A stretch of 64,000 bases of DNA from NCBI RefSeq assembly GCF_030272615.1, contig NC_081412.1, forward strand, positions 697,722,156-697,786,155. The letters run 5' to 3'. The notes beneath the pieces were generated by a model, which made no database searches, had not been told where the DNA came from, and saw nothing but the letters and a program-made list of their open reading frames with translations. The DNA comes from Cryptomeria japonica. Taxonomy: Eukaryota > Streptophyta > Pinopsida > Cupressales > Cupressaceae. Of the stretch, positions 37,008-47,884 are shown piece after piece. Position 1 is the first letter of the stretch. Every line of letters begins with the position of its first letter. The translations under genes were made by a program, and so were the position numbers.

Positions 37008-38090
37008 TAGATTGTATAAAGAACTTTTTGTATCAACATTTTGGATCACACTCCATGATCCATCATCAGGATGATAAAGAAAGGTAAACGAGAAAAAAAT
37101 GATAGATGCAGGACAAGGAACAACCTAAAAAAGGAGAGGGGGGTGAAAGTAGAGGGGGGAGGTTACATGAAAAATAAGGCCCAACAAAATGAAAAAAAAA
37201 AAGGATCAAAGAGCAACTAAGAAAAAAAAAGAAAAACCAAAAAAATTGAAAAAGAAAAGAGAAGATGAAGAGAAAGGAAGGCTAGATAATAAAAACTAAA
37301 TAAATGATAAGAAACAAAAGAAACAAATAATTAAGAAAAAATATTATAATAAGAATAATCCTTAGTCTAAAGTAAGAGGACATGAAAAGATAAATAACGT
37401 TAAATAAAGAAAAAATAAAACAAAATTAAGAAAACACTAAAAAACAATAAATAAAAATAAGAGAAAATAATAAATGATATTTCTCAAATCGATGGGAGGA
37501 AGATAAAGCAGTTGAGGTAGATGCAACAATAGTTGGGCAACCCCTATCTAGTTTATGGCCTTCTTCACAAAGTTGGAGGGTAATGGTAGTAGGGGCAATG
37601 CTAAGCATGTGAATCATTCAAAAAGTAACTCTAAGAGCTCCCGATAATAGCATTTATTAATTTATCTTTGTATATTTATTATTTTTTAGTGTTTTCCTAA
37701 TTTTATTTTATTGTTTTTCTTTATTTGATGTTATTTATCTTTCCATGTTTATTATTTTATTTTATGTCAATGCTTAGGTTCTTTGGTCTCTTCTCATTTG
37801 TTTAGTTTTTATTATCTATCCTTCCTTTTTTTCATCTTCTCTTTTATTTTTTATTTTTTTGGTTTTTCCTTTTTGTCCCTTAGTAGCTCTTTTATCCTTG
37901 ATTTTTTTTATCTTTGTTGCATTGTTTTTCTTTTAACCTCTCCCCCTCTCCATTCCTCCCCCCTCACTCCTTTTTTAGATTATTCCTTTTTTTGCATCTA
38001 TCATTTTGTTCTCCTTGATCTCTCTTTATCATCCTAATGATGGGTCACAAAATGTGATCTAAAAAGTTGATTCAAATTTTTTTACACAAT
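37008..38090. mobile_element. Foldback element with ~400-bp purine/pyrimidine arms
   Basis: The outer ends are complementary: tagattgtataaag with tttggatcacactccatgat and catcatcaggatgata on the left, and tatcatcctaatgatggg with gtgatctaaaaagttgatt and ttacacaatcta on the right. Arms at about 37066-37477 and 37640-38045 continue the match (left gaaaaaccaaaaaaattg, right ttttttggtttttcctttt). The left arm is almost pure purine plus A-rich, and the right arm is pyrimidine-rich. The loop is about 160 bp. It sits where units 1 and 3 carry only ~150-bp versions. No transposase is present. Confidence 0.75.
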
Positions 38091-39350
38091 CTAATCCAAA
38101 ATTATTTGTAATAACATTAAATATACAAATTCCAAAATATTCACTTTAGTTAGCAAATTTTCCTCTAACCTCTTGGCTCTCTTTAACTTAGGTGCATTCC
38201 TTCTTGACATGCTTAAATAGTATACTATGATGAGATGTGATCGATGCATCTTTATCTAGGTTCCCTTTGAGTGACGCACTTCTACTTTAAGTCATGTTTT
38301 ATTTTAATATTTTTTAACACTCTTAAGTCTTATCCTATGCCATGTGTAAGGAACGCTACTCTAGAGCCAAAGGGATGCCAAAACTAGAGAAAGTTAAGAA
38401 ACATAGACAAAAAAGTGAAAATGAAAGGTTAAGAAACCAATTGTAGCCACTAAATACACACCTATTCTCATAGCTTATGACTCCTGATTTAGAAAAATCA
38501 AAAAACAAACCATTGTGTCTCTATGTGATAGAAAGGGTATAAAATTTGAAAAGTCTTTGTGAAAAATTGCTACTTTTTGAAAACCCTTACGACATCTTCT
38601 CATTCTTAGAATAACTAATAGTTACATAACCATTTCTATCACCTCTATGTCAATGTTTGCATCACACCTATCTTTTTTTATTTTAAAACATCCATTCAAG
38701 CATCACTAAATTTTTTACAACCTAACGAATTATTTAAAGATACTTCAAATTTTCAAGTAAATATTATTATTTAATTATTTAATTTTCGCGGGATTAATTT
38801 TATTTGCATTCTTAAATTAGACATTCACCCATAAGCATATTTGTATTTTTGAAGTGTAAAATATGGAAGTGCTAATTAGCTAGTAGTCTATATTATTGTG
38901 GGAACAATCTCAAATAAAATCTATTGGAAAATAGGGAAAATCTGAATATTTTAGTAATAAAACATATGACTTTTGAAAAACCAAAACTTGTTGAGAGGTT
39001 GGTACAATAAGCTGAGCAAAATATCATTGAACCACGTAGTCCTTAAGAACTCAATGGAAATTCTAGGAACAAATAAATTAATCAATTATATCAAGTAATT
39101 ATTAGAATTAATTTTGGTCAAACTAGATTGATAAGGAATATATCAATTATGATAGTTTGTTTATGTCGTTATACAGTAAAAAAAAATACTTAATAAATAC
39201 AATATTTACATTCTTTAATTTTATATCATCTAATATATTATTCAAAATGCATTTTACTATAACATAATCATTGCACCTTGTTTAGGTGCAAATACTAGTT
39301 CAATAAAAAGTTACAATGACCCTAGTTCCTCTACCAAAATACGGTAATTG
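38091..39350. repeat. Upstream flank of the gene B unit
   Basis: It contains the extra module (about 38.23-38.75 kb) shared with units 2-4, then an AT-rich stretch (38.88-39.3 kb) not seen in the other units. It joins the gene B promoter near 39350. No gene was recognised. Confidence 0.6.
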
Positions 39351-39564
39351 GTGAGAGAAAATAATAAAAAGAAATGACAAAATAGTCTTAATTCAGGTTC
39401 TAGTATATATCCACAGAAATAATCCTCTTAGGATTTCATAACTGTCTTGCATCTTAATATATGAAAAATGACTGATTTCACAATGCATAGTTGGAATGGA
39501 CTTTGTAAGATCGGATTGCACTAAGATGAGCCTAATGGGTTTCGTCACGATCGAAGAGCTTTCA

Positions 39565-39654
39565 GTATATGCAACCTTGTATACTCAGTCCCTGAAAGTC
39601 GAAGAAAAGCAACAAGGACGACAAGCCATTGGCATAAGGTATTAAAGCATATTC
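39565..39654 (+). promoter_or_regulatory. Two P1BS elements upstream of PHT1 gene B
   Basis: GTATATGC (39565-39572) and GCATATTC (39647-39654) fit GNATATNC. They occupy the same aligned positions as the gene A sites although the surrounding promoters have diverged. Phosphate-starvation control through PHR-type factors is inferred. Confidence 0.75.
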
Positions 39655-39671
39655 TATCAGAATAAAAACTC

Positions 39672-39680
39672 TATATAAAA
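39672..39680 (+). promoter_or_regulatory. TATA box of PHT1 gene B
   Basis: TATATAAAA lies 17 bp beyond the second P1BS site, aligned with TATAAAA of gene A. The transcription start is expected near 39705. Confidence 0.65.
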
Positions 39681-39739
39681 ACATAATGAGTAGATGGATT
39701 TCTCCAGGCAAATGTTTTGTAAACCTAAGATTTTCAAGG

Positions 39740-39842
39740 GTATGTCCATCTGTGAAGCCCACCCAATAGTTATACATCTTGTTCTATCCTTTTTTCCTTG
39801 TTTACTTGTTTGTGACGATTTGATTTTCTCTGCTGTTTGCAG
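39740..39842 (+). other. Putative 5'-UTR intron of PHT1 gene B
   Basis: The donor is GTATGT at 39740 and the acceptor is TTTGCAG ending at 39842, 18 bp before the ATG. Both splice sites match those of gene A, while the intron interior is shorter (103 versus 125 bp). An apparent open frame from a TTG at 39837 begins inside the intron, so it is not the start. Confidence 0.6.
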
Positions 39843-39860
39843 GGAAGAGGAGTTCGAACC

Positions 39861-41429
39861 ATGGCGAAGAAGCAGCTGGACGTCCTGACGGCTCTGGACT
39901 TGGCAAAAACACAATGGTACCATTACACAGCCATTATAATTGCGGGAATGGGCTTCTTCACTGATGCCTACGACCTCTTCTGTATCACCACTGTAACTAA
40001 ACTGCTGGGACGAATTTATTACTATGATCCCACCAAAAACAAGCCGGGCGTCCTGCACGCTGAAGTAACGTCTGCGATCACGGGGGTGGCCTTCTGCGGA
40101 ACTTTCGCGGGACAGCTGTTCTTCGGGTATATGGGCGACAAACTGGGACGAAAGAAAGTGTACGGCGCCACCCTGCTGCTCATGATTGTTTGCTCCATCG
40201 CCTCTGGCCTCTCCTTCGGCAAATCTAGTAAAGGCGTGATTATCACGCTCTGTTTCTTCAGATTCTGGCTGGGCTTCGGGATTGGCGGAGATTATCCCTT
40301 GTCCGCCACCATAATGTCCGAGTATGCCAACAAGAAGACCAGAGGATCCTTCCTCGCAGCCGTCTTCGCCATGCAAGGCTTTGGCATCCTCGCCGGCGGT
40401 CTAGTATCCCTCATCGTCTCCACCGCATTTCATGACCATGCCGCCGACCTAGACCACTATAGGACATCTCATCGAGCAGACTATATATGGAGAATCATCC
40501 TCATGTTCGGCGCCTGTCCGGCAGCTCTTACGTTCTACTGGCGCATGAAGATGCCGGAAACCGCTCGCTACACGGCCCTGATCGCCAAGAACGCAACCAA
40601 AGCGGCGGCGGACATGTCGAGAGTTCTGAATGTCCAACTCCAAGAAAGTTCAACGAAAATGCAGTCTAACGAGCCAGAATATAAGTTGTTTTCAGCCGAG
40701 TTCTTCAGACGCCACGGCCTACACCTCCTAGGCACTACCACCACCTGGTTGCTCCTCGATATCGCCTTCTACAGCCAAAACCTGTTTCAAAAGGACATGT
40801 TCACTACCGTCGGCTGGCTCCATAAGGCCGACAAGATGGGAGCTGTACACGAAGTACAGAGGATCGCAAGGGCACAGTTGATAATTGCGATGGTATCGAT
40901 AATCCCGGGGTACTGGTTCACGGTATTCCTGATCGACCACATTGGCCGCTTTGTCATTCAGCTCATCGGCTTCTTCTTCATGTCCTTCTTCATGTTCGTG
41001 CTCGCTATTTGGTACGACAAATGGCTACATCACAAGACTGGCTTCGTTGTCCTCTATGCACTCACCTTTTTCTTTGCAAACTTCGGGCCCAACAGCACCA
41101 CATTCATTGTTCCGGCCGAGCTTTTCCCCGCCAGATTTCGCTCAACCTGCCACGGCATATCGGCTGCCATGGGAAAGGTTGGGGCCATCATTGGCGCTTT
41201 TGGGGTTGGCTATCTTGCTGATCCTTCCAAAATAAAATCCACCAAAGATGGCCACGGCCAACTCAAGCCTGCTCTGTATGTGCTCGCTTGTACGAATGCT
41301 GTGGGTTTTGCTTTCACGTTTCTGGTGCCTGAAACAAATGGCAAATCCCTCGAAGAACTCTCTGGAGAAACCGATGGAGTTGAAGAGAAGGAGAAGGAGC
41401 TTAAGGCTATGCCCACCATCAGTGTGTAG
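39861..41429 (+). CDS. PHT1: PHT1-family high-affinity phosphate transporter (gene B), intact
   Basis: A 522-residue H+/phosphate symporter of the major facilitator superfamily, expected in the plasma membrane. The start at 39861 gives [20 protein letters not shown], matching gene A; the frame is open upstream only to a TTG in the putative intron. Key positions are D35 and D38 (TDAYDLF), [11 protein letters not shown] at 89-99, R134, [13 protein letters not shown] at 142-154, D300 and Y304 ([10 protein letters not shown]), N411 (GPNSTTF), and an acidic tail ending PTISV. No stops or frameshifts. Against gene A it differs in the extracellular loop near 54-70, in 191-206 ([16 protein letters not shown]), in the 382-391 loop, and has a six-residue insertion near 455-466 ([13 protein letters not shown]). 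Two P1BS sites, a TATA box and a 5'-UTR intron are kept. Its 3' UTR (gcatgttgtaacggcacc) is shared with ψ2 and ψ3 but not with gene A, suggesting those pseudogenes are closer to B there. Confidence 0.95.
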   Translation: MAKKQLDVLTALDLAKTQWYHYTAIIIAGMGFFTDAYDLFCITTVTKLLGRIYYYDPTKNKPGVLHAEVTSAITGVAFCGTFAGQLFFGYMGDKLGRKKVYGATLLLMIVCSIASGLSFGKSSKGVIITLCFFRFWLGFGIGGDYPLSATIMSEYANKKTRGSFLAAVFAMQGFGILAGGLVSLIVSTAFHDHAADLDHYRTSHRADYIWRIILMFGACPAALTFYWRMKMPETARYTALIAKNATKAAADMSRVLNVQLQESSTKMQSNEPEYKLFSAEFFRRHGLHLLGTTTTWLLLDIAFYSQNLFQKDMFTTVGWLHKADKMGAVHEVQRIARAQLIIAMVSIIPGYWFTVFLIDHIGRFVIQLIGFFFMSFFMFVLAIWYDKWLHHKTGFVVLYALTFFFANFGPNSTTFIVPAELFPARFRSTCHGISAAMGKVGAIIGAFGVGYLADPSKIKSTKDGHGQLKPALYVLACTNAVGFAFTFLVPETNGKSLEELSGETDGVEEKEKELKAMPTISV

Positions 41430-42340
41430 CGAAACACATTCTCTGTTTCCTGAAAGCCAGAGTAGTATATATCTCATTATCTAGAATTGGTATTAGTACG
41501 ACCTTTAGCATGTTGTAACGGCACCACTTCCTTTTGTTTGCCATTAGTTGTAGGAAGGAAATGAAAAGAGATGGCGTTAGAAAGGCCATGCTCTCATGGA
41601 ATAGCTCAGATAAAAAGCGCCTGCAACTTTACGGGGAGCCACCGTGTGCTCTAGGATGTAATAAAATATTTAAGAATATATATAATTTAATTGAGCTGTT
41701 GATCGATTGTGCTTGCAAATTTGAACCTTCACATTCACATTGATATTGATGCTGGTCGTATTCATATAGGGCTGGCGTGGGCCCCTCAAATTTGCATTCC
41801 TTTCCGTTTCCGTTGCCATCATCGCGTGCCCAAAATTGTACAACGTACGTGCAAAATATTGTGCAATGTACATGTACAATATTACTCACAGCGTGCAGCA
41901 AATTATCTGTCTATTTCAGATAAATAATTTATCAAAATTTACCAAGTCTATTATGTTGACGTTGCTTCTCACATTGAAGTATAGTTGTGTTTTATATTGT
42001 TTTTAAATATAATCAAATTTAATTAATTTTTTTATTTAGATAATCTTAGCTATAAAACAAAATCAATTTAGATATCATATATTTAAAGTTATAAATATTA
42101 AAATTAAAAGATATTAGATATTTAATTTTAGCTATAATATAATTTAATTAATATATATATATATATATATAATTCTTATAATAACATATAATATATAAAT
42201 AATGAAAAATGCAATCTTAATATTTTTAAAGAGAAATGAAATTAAATATCAAAATATTAATAATATATTATTCAATAGAGATATCTAATTGAAAAATTAT
42301 TAAATTATAAAAAGAACAATAACTAAAAATAGTTAAATTA
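41430..42340. other. Gene B 3' UTR and AT-rich spacer
   Basis: Up to about 41570 it is the 3' region shared with ψ2 and ψ3. Then comes a GC-richer stretch (41700-41880, with tttccgtttccgttgcc) and AT-rich DNA with a TA run at about 42148-42170. No credible gene is seen; short frames on both strands lack motifs. Confidence 0.5.
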
Positions 42341-42592
42341 TTTATGGTTTCTTTTGGTCCCGTCTCGACCCGTTACTCCAATTTTGGCCCCTAAGAGGTT
42401 CATTATGCGGGCAGACCCTATCTATCTCTCCGGATTCGGGGGGATTCTTCTCATAGTCCCTTTTCCTTTTTTCATTGTATCTGAGCAAGGATATAGGGTT
42501 TTCTTCCTGATTCTTTCCCTATTGAGCTCTTGAATCAGTTTTCTTATATATATATATATCAATGGCTTGCCACTTTTGCCAAAAAAAATTTA
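42341..42592 (+). mobile_element. 5'-truncated LINE 3' end (252 bp) with target-site duplication
   Basis: The segment ends tatatcaatggcttgccact and an A-rich tail (ccaaaaaaaatttaaaaaa), typical of plant LINE 3' ends. It is flanked by aaaaatagttaaatta on both sides (42325-42340 and 42593-42608), a 16-bp duplication. Only the 3' terminal part was inserted, as is usual for abortive LINE copies. Confidence 0.75.
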
Positions 42593-42616
42593 AAAAATAG
42601 TTAAATTAATCTATAA

Positions 42617-42785
42617 TATGTATTTATGTATGTATGTATGTATGTATGTATGTATGTATGTATGTTTGTATGTACACATATATATGTGTATACATATATA
42701 CATACGTATATATATGTATATACACATGTATATACACACATATAAATTGTGTATATATACATATATCTATATTTATACACATGTT
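42617..42785. repeat. Microsatellite: TATG run followed by TA/CA-rich tract
   Basis: About ten units of TATG at 42625-42665 grade into tatatacatatatacac-type dinucleotide repeats. Open frames here (for example repeated MYVC) are artefacts of the repeat. Confidence 0.9.
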
Positions 42786-42802
42786 TTTAATCATGAATAT
42801 TT

Positions 42803-42870
42803 TAGATCACACTTCATGATCCATCATAGGATGAATAAGAGATCAAAGAGATGCAAAAAATGATGATTAA
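42803..42870. mobile_element. Single end of the foldback/MITE family
   Basis: ttttagatcacacttcatga followed by tccatcataggatgaataag and gatgcaaaaaatgatga matches the left end of the 37.0-38.1 kb foldback element (ttttggatcacactccatg). No matching opposite end was found nearby, so it is a fragment. Confidence 0.55.
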
Positions 42871-44140
42871 AAACTTGCAGACAATCAAATCTAGAAGTTG
42901 TTTATGGATTGTGGAAATCTAATACAATCGATACATAAAAAGATTGAAAACCTTAAATTCTATATAACTTAGCTATTTATATTCGGTTATATTTAGTAAT
43001 TTATTAAAATTAAAATTAAATTTGTTATATTAAAATTTATGTTTAATTTTAATAATTTTTATATACGTAATTGTTAATATAAAAAAACTGTTAAAACTTT
43101 ATTCTTATTCAATTATACACATACATATATATAATTTTTTTTTATTCAATCCTTTTTACTTATAATATTACATCCATCAAACATTTGTAATCATTTTAAG
43201 ATACAAATTAAGATGTCTGTTCCAATTAGTTTTCAATATATAATTTTAGTATTGTTATTATGAAAGGTTGTTTTTTAATATTTATCTAGTTATCAGTTTG
43301 ATTAACATTATATTACTTTTTTTAGTACATATATAATTTTAAAAATTGAATAATTCTTATTATTAATTATTTATATATGTATATAAAAAATATTAATATA
43401 AAATTATATTTTTTAAAAATATTAAAAATTAAATAATACTAAAAATTGTTAAATTTTAAATTAAATTTAAAACTAATATTTTAATATAGAATAAATTAAA
43501 TACAACAACTAATGTTTCTACGAGTTGGCTATGAAAGAGTGAATCGATGCATTTGGAAGAAGAGGACCTATAAACAAGGTCAAATTGGGCAAATGATTTT
43601 TGAAGGTAGAGAAAATGTCGGTTGTTGAATAAAGAAACTACCATGTTGTTGTAATCATCGATGTGTAGGTTGAACGAATAAATAAATGTTTGTTGGGTGC
43701 TATTGTTTGCATATATATTTACCCAAGTAGTATTGATTATTGATTTCGTTTGCTAGTTATTGAAATACTATAATTCTTGTTGCAGATTAATGACTAAGTA
43801 TTAATAATCTCAAAATTATCTTTTGAATTATGAAGTTCCTATCACTGTTTTGAGAGTAAGTCTATGTGAGAGTGTTTATCACTAATAATTTGGTATTAGA
43901 GTATATAGGTGAGGGAGTGTGTCATCACATAGTATCCAAAACTCTTACTAGAATAATTTGTTATGGTTTTCTTACCTCATCTAACTATAGCTAGACAAAA
44001 ATTTTACTTGTTAACAATAAAAATAAATAAATAAATAATATCTTTTAAAAAGAAAGAAAAAGTTATATATATATAGAATGGATCTAAAATTCAAGTGGTT
44101 TTAATTTTAAAAATTAATAGACAAGTTATTGGGATTTAAC
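42871..44140. other. AT-rich spacer, nothing recognised
   Basis: Very AT-rich, with short A/T runs and aaataaataaataaat near 44024. A 62-codon open frame on the minus strand (43456-43644) has no motif. No RNA gene or repeat end was recognised. Confidence 0.5.
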
Positions 44141-44149
44141 ATGATACTC

Positions 44150-45440
44150 TACTGCAATCTTATATTGGGCCTAGCTCCTTCTTTTAGTCTAATAGGAAGG
44201 GCATTTGGATTTGGAGATACCAGTCCTTTGGGGTGTTTTCGATCAAATCTGCCTATAGGGCCATGGAGCACTTGACCAGGGAGAATTTCAACTAGAACAA
44301 TATTTGGATGACTAGCCTCATCCCCAAAATCAATTTCTTTTGCTGGGTAACAACTCACAACAATACTTTGAACATAGATAATTAGAATAAAAGGGGATTT
44401 TCTTTTGTTAATAGGTGCTCCCTCTTCTACAAGGATCTGGAAAACATTGACCATATTTTTTTGCGTTGTCAATATGCTAGAGAGGTGTGGTCTAAGGTTT
44501 TTTCTGCTCTAATGATCTCTTGTCCCTTTCCTGATCATATGGGAAGTCTAATGGATCAATGGTATCACTACCCTTTTAGTCGTCCTGTTATCCATAATCT
44601 CTAGTCTCAAATTTCTCGTTGTGTGGTTTGGAACATACAGAAGGAGCAAAACAACTAAATCTTCAGGGAAGTGGAAAGAAACAACTAGATGTTATTTCAT
44701 ATTATCAAATAGAAAATTAAGAAAAATGTGAATGCTACATCCTATGGGCTATCAAAGACCATGCCAAGTCTTTAAGATCTTATATTTAAATAGATTTGGG
44801 GAATTAAGCACACCTTGATGAAGATTAATTGGAATAAGTTGATCCTAAGAAAATTGTGTAAATGGTCTCCTTTAGAGGATGGATGGGTAAAATGCAATTT
44901 TGATAGTTGTTCCAAAGAAAATTTGGGGACCTTTAATGCTGAGCTGTAGTTAGAGATAGTAGGGAAACTCTTATTAAAGGATATTGTGCAACTTTGTATA
45001 GGGATTCAAACAATAGGGTGGAAGCTTTTGTTGCTTGGCAAGGTCTCAAAAGACTTAAACAAATGAATTGTCAAAAAATTATCCCCAAAGGGGATTTCAA
45101 ACTAATATGTGACTTCTTAACTAGTAAAGTTGGTTGTCCTTGGGAAATTAAACTTGTTATAGATGAAAGTAAAGATTTGATTAGGAGTTTCCCTCATTCT
45201 AAAGTTCAGCATGTCATTTGAGAAGGTAATAGGATAGCTAATGATTTGGCCAATTATGGCCTTAGCTTTTTTGATTGGACCCTCCTTAATTTATCTCAAT
45301 GTCCAACTAGCCTGAGAGAAATTATTTCTCTAGAGAGGAGTCATTATTATATAAGAGATTCTATTTCCTTTGTTAATAAATATTATAATGGTTTTTACAA
45401 AGAATTTAAATCAAAGGAGGTAGAAAGGGTCCATTAATTT
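44150..45440 (+). pseudogene. Degenerate LINE fragment: zf-RVT and RNase H
   Basis: Reading + with frameshifts, FSIKSAYRAMEHL and then CSLFYKDLENIDHIFLRCQY (near 44415-44475) fit the zf-RVT region that follows reverse transcriptase in plant LINEs. Downstream, DGWVKCNFDSCSKENLG (44880-44930), VEAFVAWQGLKRLKQMN (45017-45065), IPKGDFKLICDFL and EGNRIANDLANYGL (45221-45263) fit the RVT_3-type RNase H with its D, E, D and N/D positions. Stops and frameshifts are frequent. No ends or target-site duplication were identified. It is a different family from the 27-35 kb LINE. Confidence 0.7.
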
Positions 45441-45868
45441 TCAAATTCAAATTTGGATGATAAATTTGATGCTGACATGGTTTCTTGGATGTAGTCTTGG
45501 TTGGATGATAGTAATGACTCCCCTTGGTACAAGGCAATTTAATGATAAAAAATAACTAAATGTTATGAACAAGCTTTGTTATTATCTAGCTATCATTGCC
45601 ATGTATGATGATATGATAAGTGGGAGTGGAATTTCCTTATATTACATTTCCTTGTAAGACATGTCACTTCACATGTGTGAGATAAATAGATTTTCTAGTT
45701 ACTCATAACCTTAATTACCTCTATTATTCTTCTTATGGTTTCTGTAACAAGATTTGTGGGCCTAATTTTCTCTATGTTTTCTTTTTCTAATGATTACTAA
45801 GCTCAATTATGCTATGGGAGGTGCTCTGAAATGGTCTAAACCTAAAGACTGCATCGAGCTATAGAAGA

Positions 45869-46374
45869 ATGATGATGTGTGGGGTATTTTTTGATAAGGA
45901 GGGGATGAACCCTTACTTTTTTGCAATGAAAGGTTATAATAGGGCTCTATCAATGAAATTTTATAATTATTGGAAGAATAGGGTAGCCTCTATTAGTAAC
46001 ATTACCTTTACTATCACCCTTGAGCTCATTGTGGAGGTTACTAGTATAAAAAATGAAGGAAAGAAAGTAGAGAAGAAGAGCTCAAGGGATTATTAAGGTT
46101 ATCTCAAAAAAAATTTCAGAAGGGAGAAAGCTCAAAAGTTCCTCAAAATGGTTATAATCGTTCTATCCTACCTATGCCATATGCTATAGTAAGTTTCTAC
46201 ATGACAAAATATTTTACTTTGGAAGGTCGTTATTCCACTATTCAAGGGTACCATTTCTCAATTTTAAATCACATTTGGCATGGGAAATATTTATTGATTG
46301 GCTTTATTATCTTCTTACCTCTTTATCTACTAGTATCTCAAAAGGGGCTTCTCCTTCGCTTCACTAAGGGTTAA
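45869..46374 (+). pseudogene. Retroelement-like fragment (gag/unknown ORF)
   Basis: Two frames carry NPYFFAMKGYNRALSMKFYN, ITFTITLELIVEVTSIKNEG and later YFTLEGRYSTIQGYHFSILN. The pattern (F-x-V/I-T-x-E-x-I, then EGRY, YGYHF) resembles an ORF found in plant repeats, often near gag. This is recognition from memory, not a domain assignment. Several stops and frameshifts are present. Confidence 0.4.
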
Positions 46375-47880
46375 TTAATGCCCTGTATCAATTTTATTTT
46401 GACTATTTTTAACTAGGATAAATAGGTTTTGAGGGGACCAGAAACCCCGTACAACAGGTTTTGAAGGGACCTTAAACCCATAGATTTTTCATGGATCTGA
46501 AACCAACAATGGGACGCTGCAGAGAGGAACAACAAAGATAAACAATAGCAAAGCTACAGTCAACCAGACTGTAGAGGCACAACAACTATTAGCCACACAC
46601 AAAAAGAGAGACAAAACAAACCAGGATGGCAATAGTAGCAGATCTAAACCATCAAGTATAGATTTGAGAAACAAAACACACGGATTTATCTGGCATCCTC
46701 AACCAAAAAACAAGATTTTCCCAGGTTCCCTTAACCAGTAACAAAGTCTCTAGCTCACTAACAACAAGAACATATCCTAACCAAAAACACACACTGGCCA
46801 AACTGGGCCCTTGAAAACTGTCAGCATCCAGTCTGTCCCTGATTAAATCAAAATACCAAGGGTTTTTCTAGGTTCCCTTAACCATGAGAGTGGGTTTTAA
46901 GAGGCCCCCACAACCTGAAAAGGGTTTTATACGGCTCCCCCAACTAGTGGGCCCTTGAAGACTACTAACAACCAGCCCTTCCCTACAACAAGCAAGAAAC
47001 GTAGGGTTTGTCCAGGCTCCCTCAACCTTGGACAAGAGTTCAACAAAGCTCTCGTAGCCTAAAAATAGATCCATCAAACACCATTTGTAGCTCCTGTGAT
47101 CAAACACAACACCCAACTCCACCTCTATAAAAGAGAGGTCATTCCTAAAAAAAACCATCTCCACCTCGATAGAAGAAGGTGTCACCTCAATAGACCAAGC
47201 CAAGGAAAACCAAAGGTGCCAAAAAAGAAACAGGAGAGAGAGAGAGTCATGGGGGTCAAAATGTAAAGACAAGGATAAACAGGCCCCATCAGCAAAAACA
47301 ACAAGGCTTTTAAAAAGGCTCCCTTAACCTTCTCCTAAAACAAGAAAAATAGGGGTATTCCTAAAATGCTCAGACTTAGAAAAAATCACCCCATGGGGTT
47401 TTAAAAGGCTCCCCAAACCACAAGCATTGGGTTTTAGAGTGGCTCCCAAAAACAAATCAGGGCTAGAACAACAATTCCTCCTATTGAAAACTAGAGAGAA
47501 GAGAGCAAAATAAGACCCCTAAACCTCCAACAACTCCCAAGGCACCAAGGGAAAAAAGAACTCTCTCCGAAAGAAAAGGACAACCTGGAGCAACCTCCTG
47601 CATCTAGTCAAGGGAAAAACAACAAGACAGATCTCCACCTGAATAGGAGATGGGGTCACCTTGATAGACCAAGCTAAAGAAAACCCTTGAGAAAGAAGGC
47701 AAAGAAGAAACCCAGGAACACACACAAAGCTATGACCAACAATCCCCAGAGAGAAAGGAAGTCAAAAACTACCCACATCATAGGAAAAAAACCCACCCAA
47801 GATAACTAGAGGATTCAACACGGTGTATGTGCACAAAGATGGTGGTTAGAAAAGTGTACACCACCCAAAAAAAATATGGA
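46375..47880 (-). repeat. Probable LINE-type 3' region with repeated phrases
   Basis: The stretch is rich in a recurring phrase, on the minus strand of the form GGTTttgggagccTTTaAAACC (for example near 46430-46485, 46865-46940, 47300-47345, 47395-47450). Minus-strand reading ends aataaaattgatacagggc near 46400, like plant LINE 3' ends. The frames found (46489-46674, 46868-47272, 47519-47725) have no recognised domain. Origin is inferred. Confidence 0.4.
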
Positions 47881-47884
47881 AAAA

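Noticed and set aside
39837-39860. Upstream TTG start giving gene B eight extra residues
   Set aside because: It lies in the acceptor end of a putative 5'-UTR intron; the ATG at 39861 matches the gene A start and plant PHT1 N termini.
39657-40376. 239-codon minus-strand ORF over the gene B start
   Set aside because: It is the antisense shadow of the PHT1 coding region; gene A has no counterpart of similar length.
42618-42863. ORF with repeated MYVC peptide
   Set aside because: It is a translation of the TATG microsatellite.
46489-47725. Minus-strand ORFs of 61-134 codons
   Set aside because: They fall in a phrase-repeat region read as a retroelement 3' part; no domain is visible.
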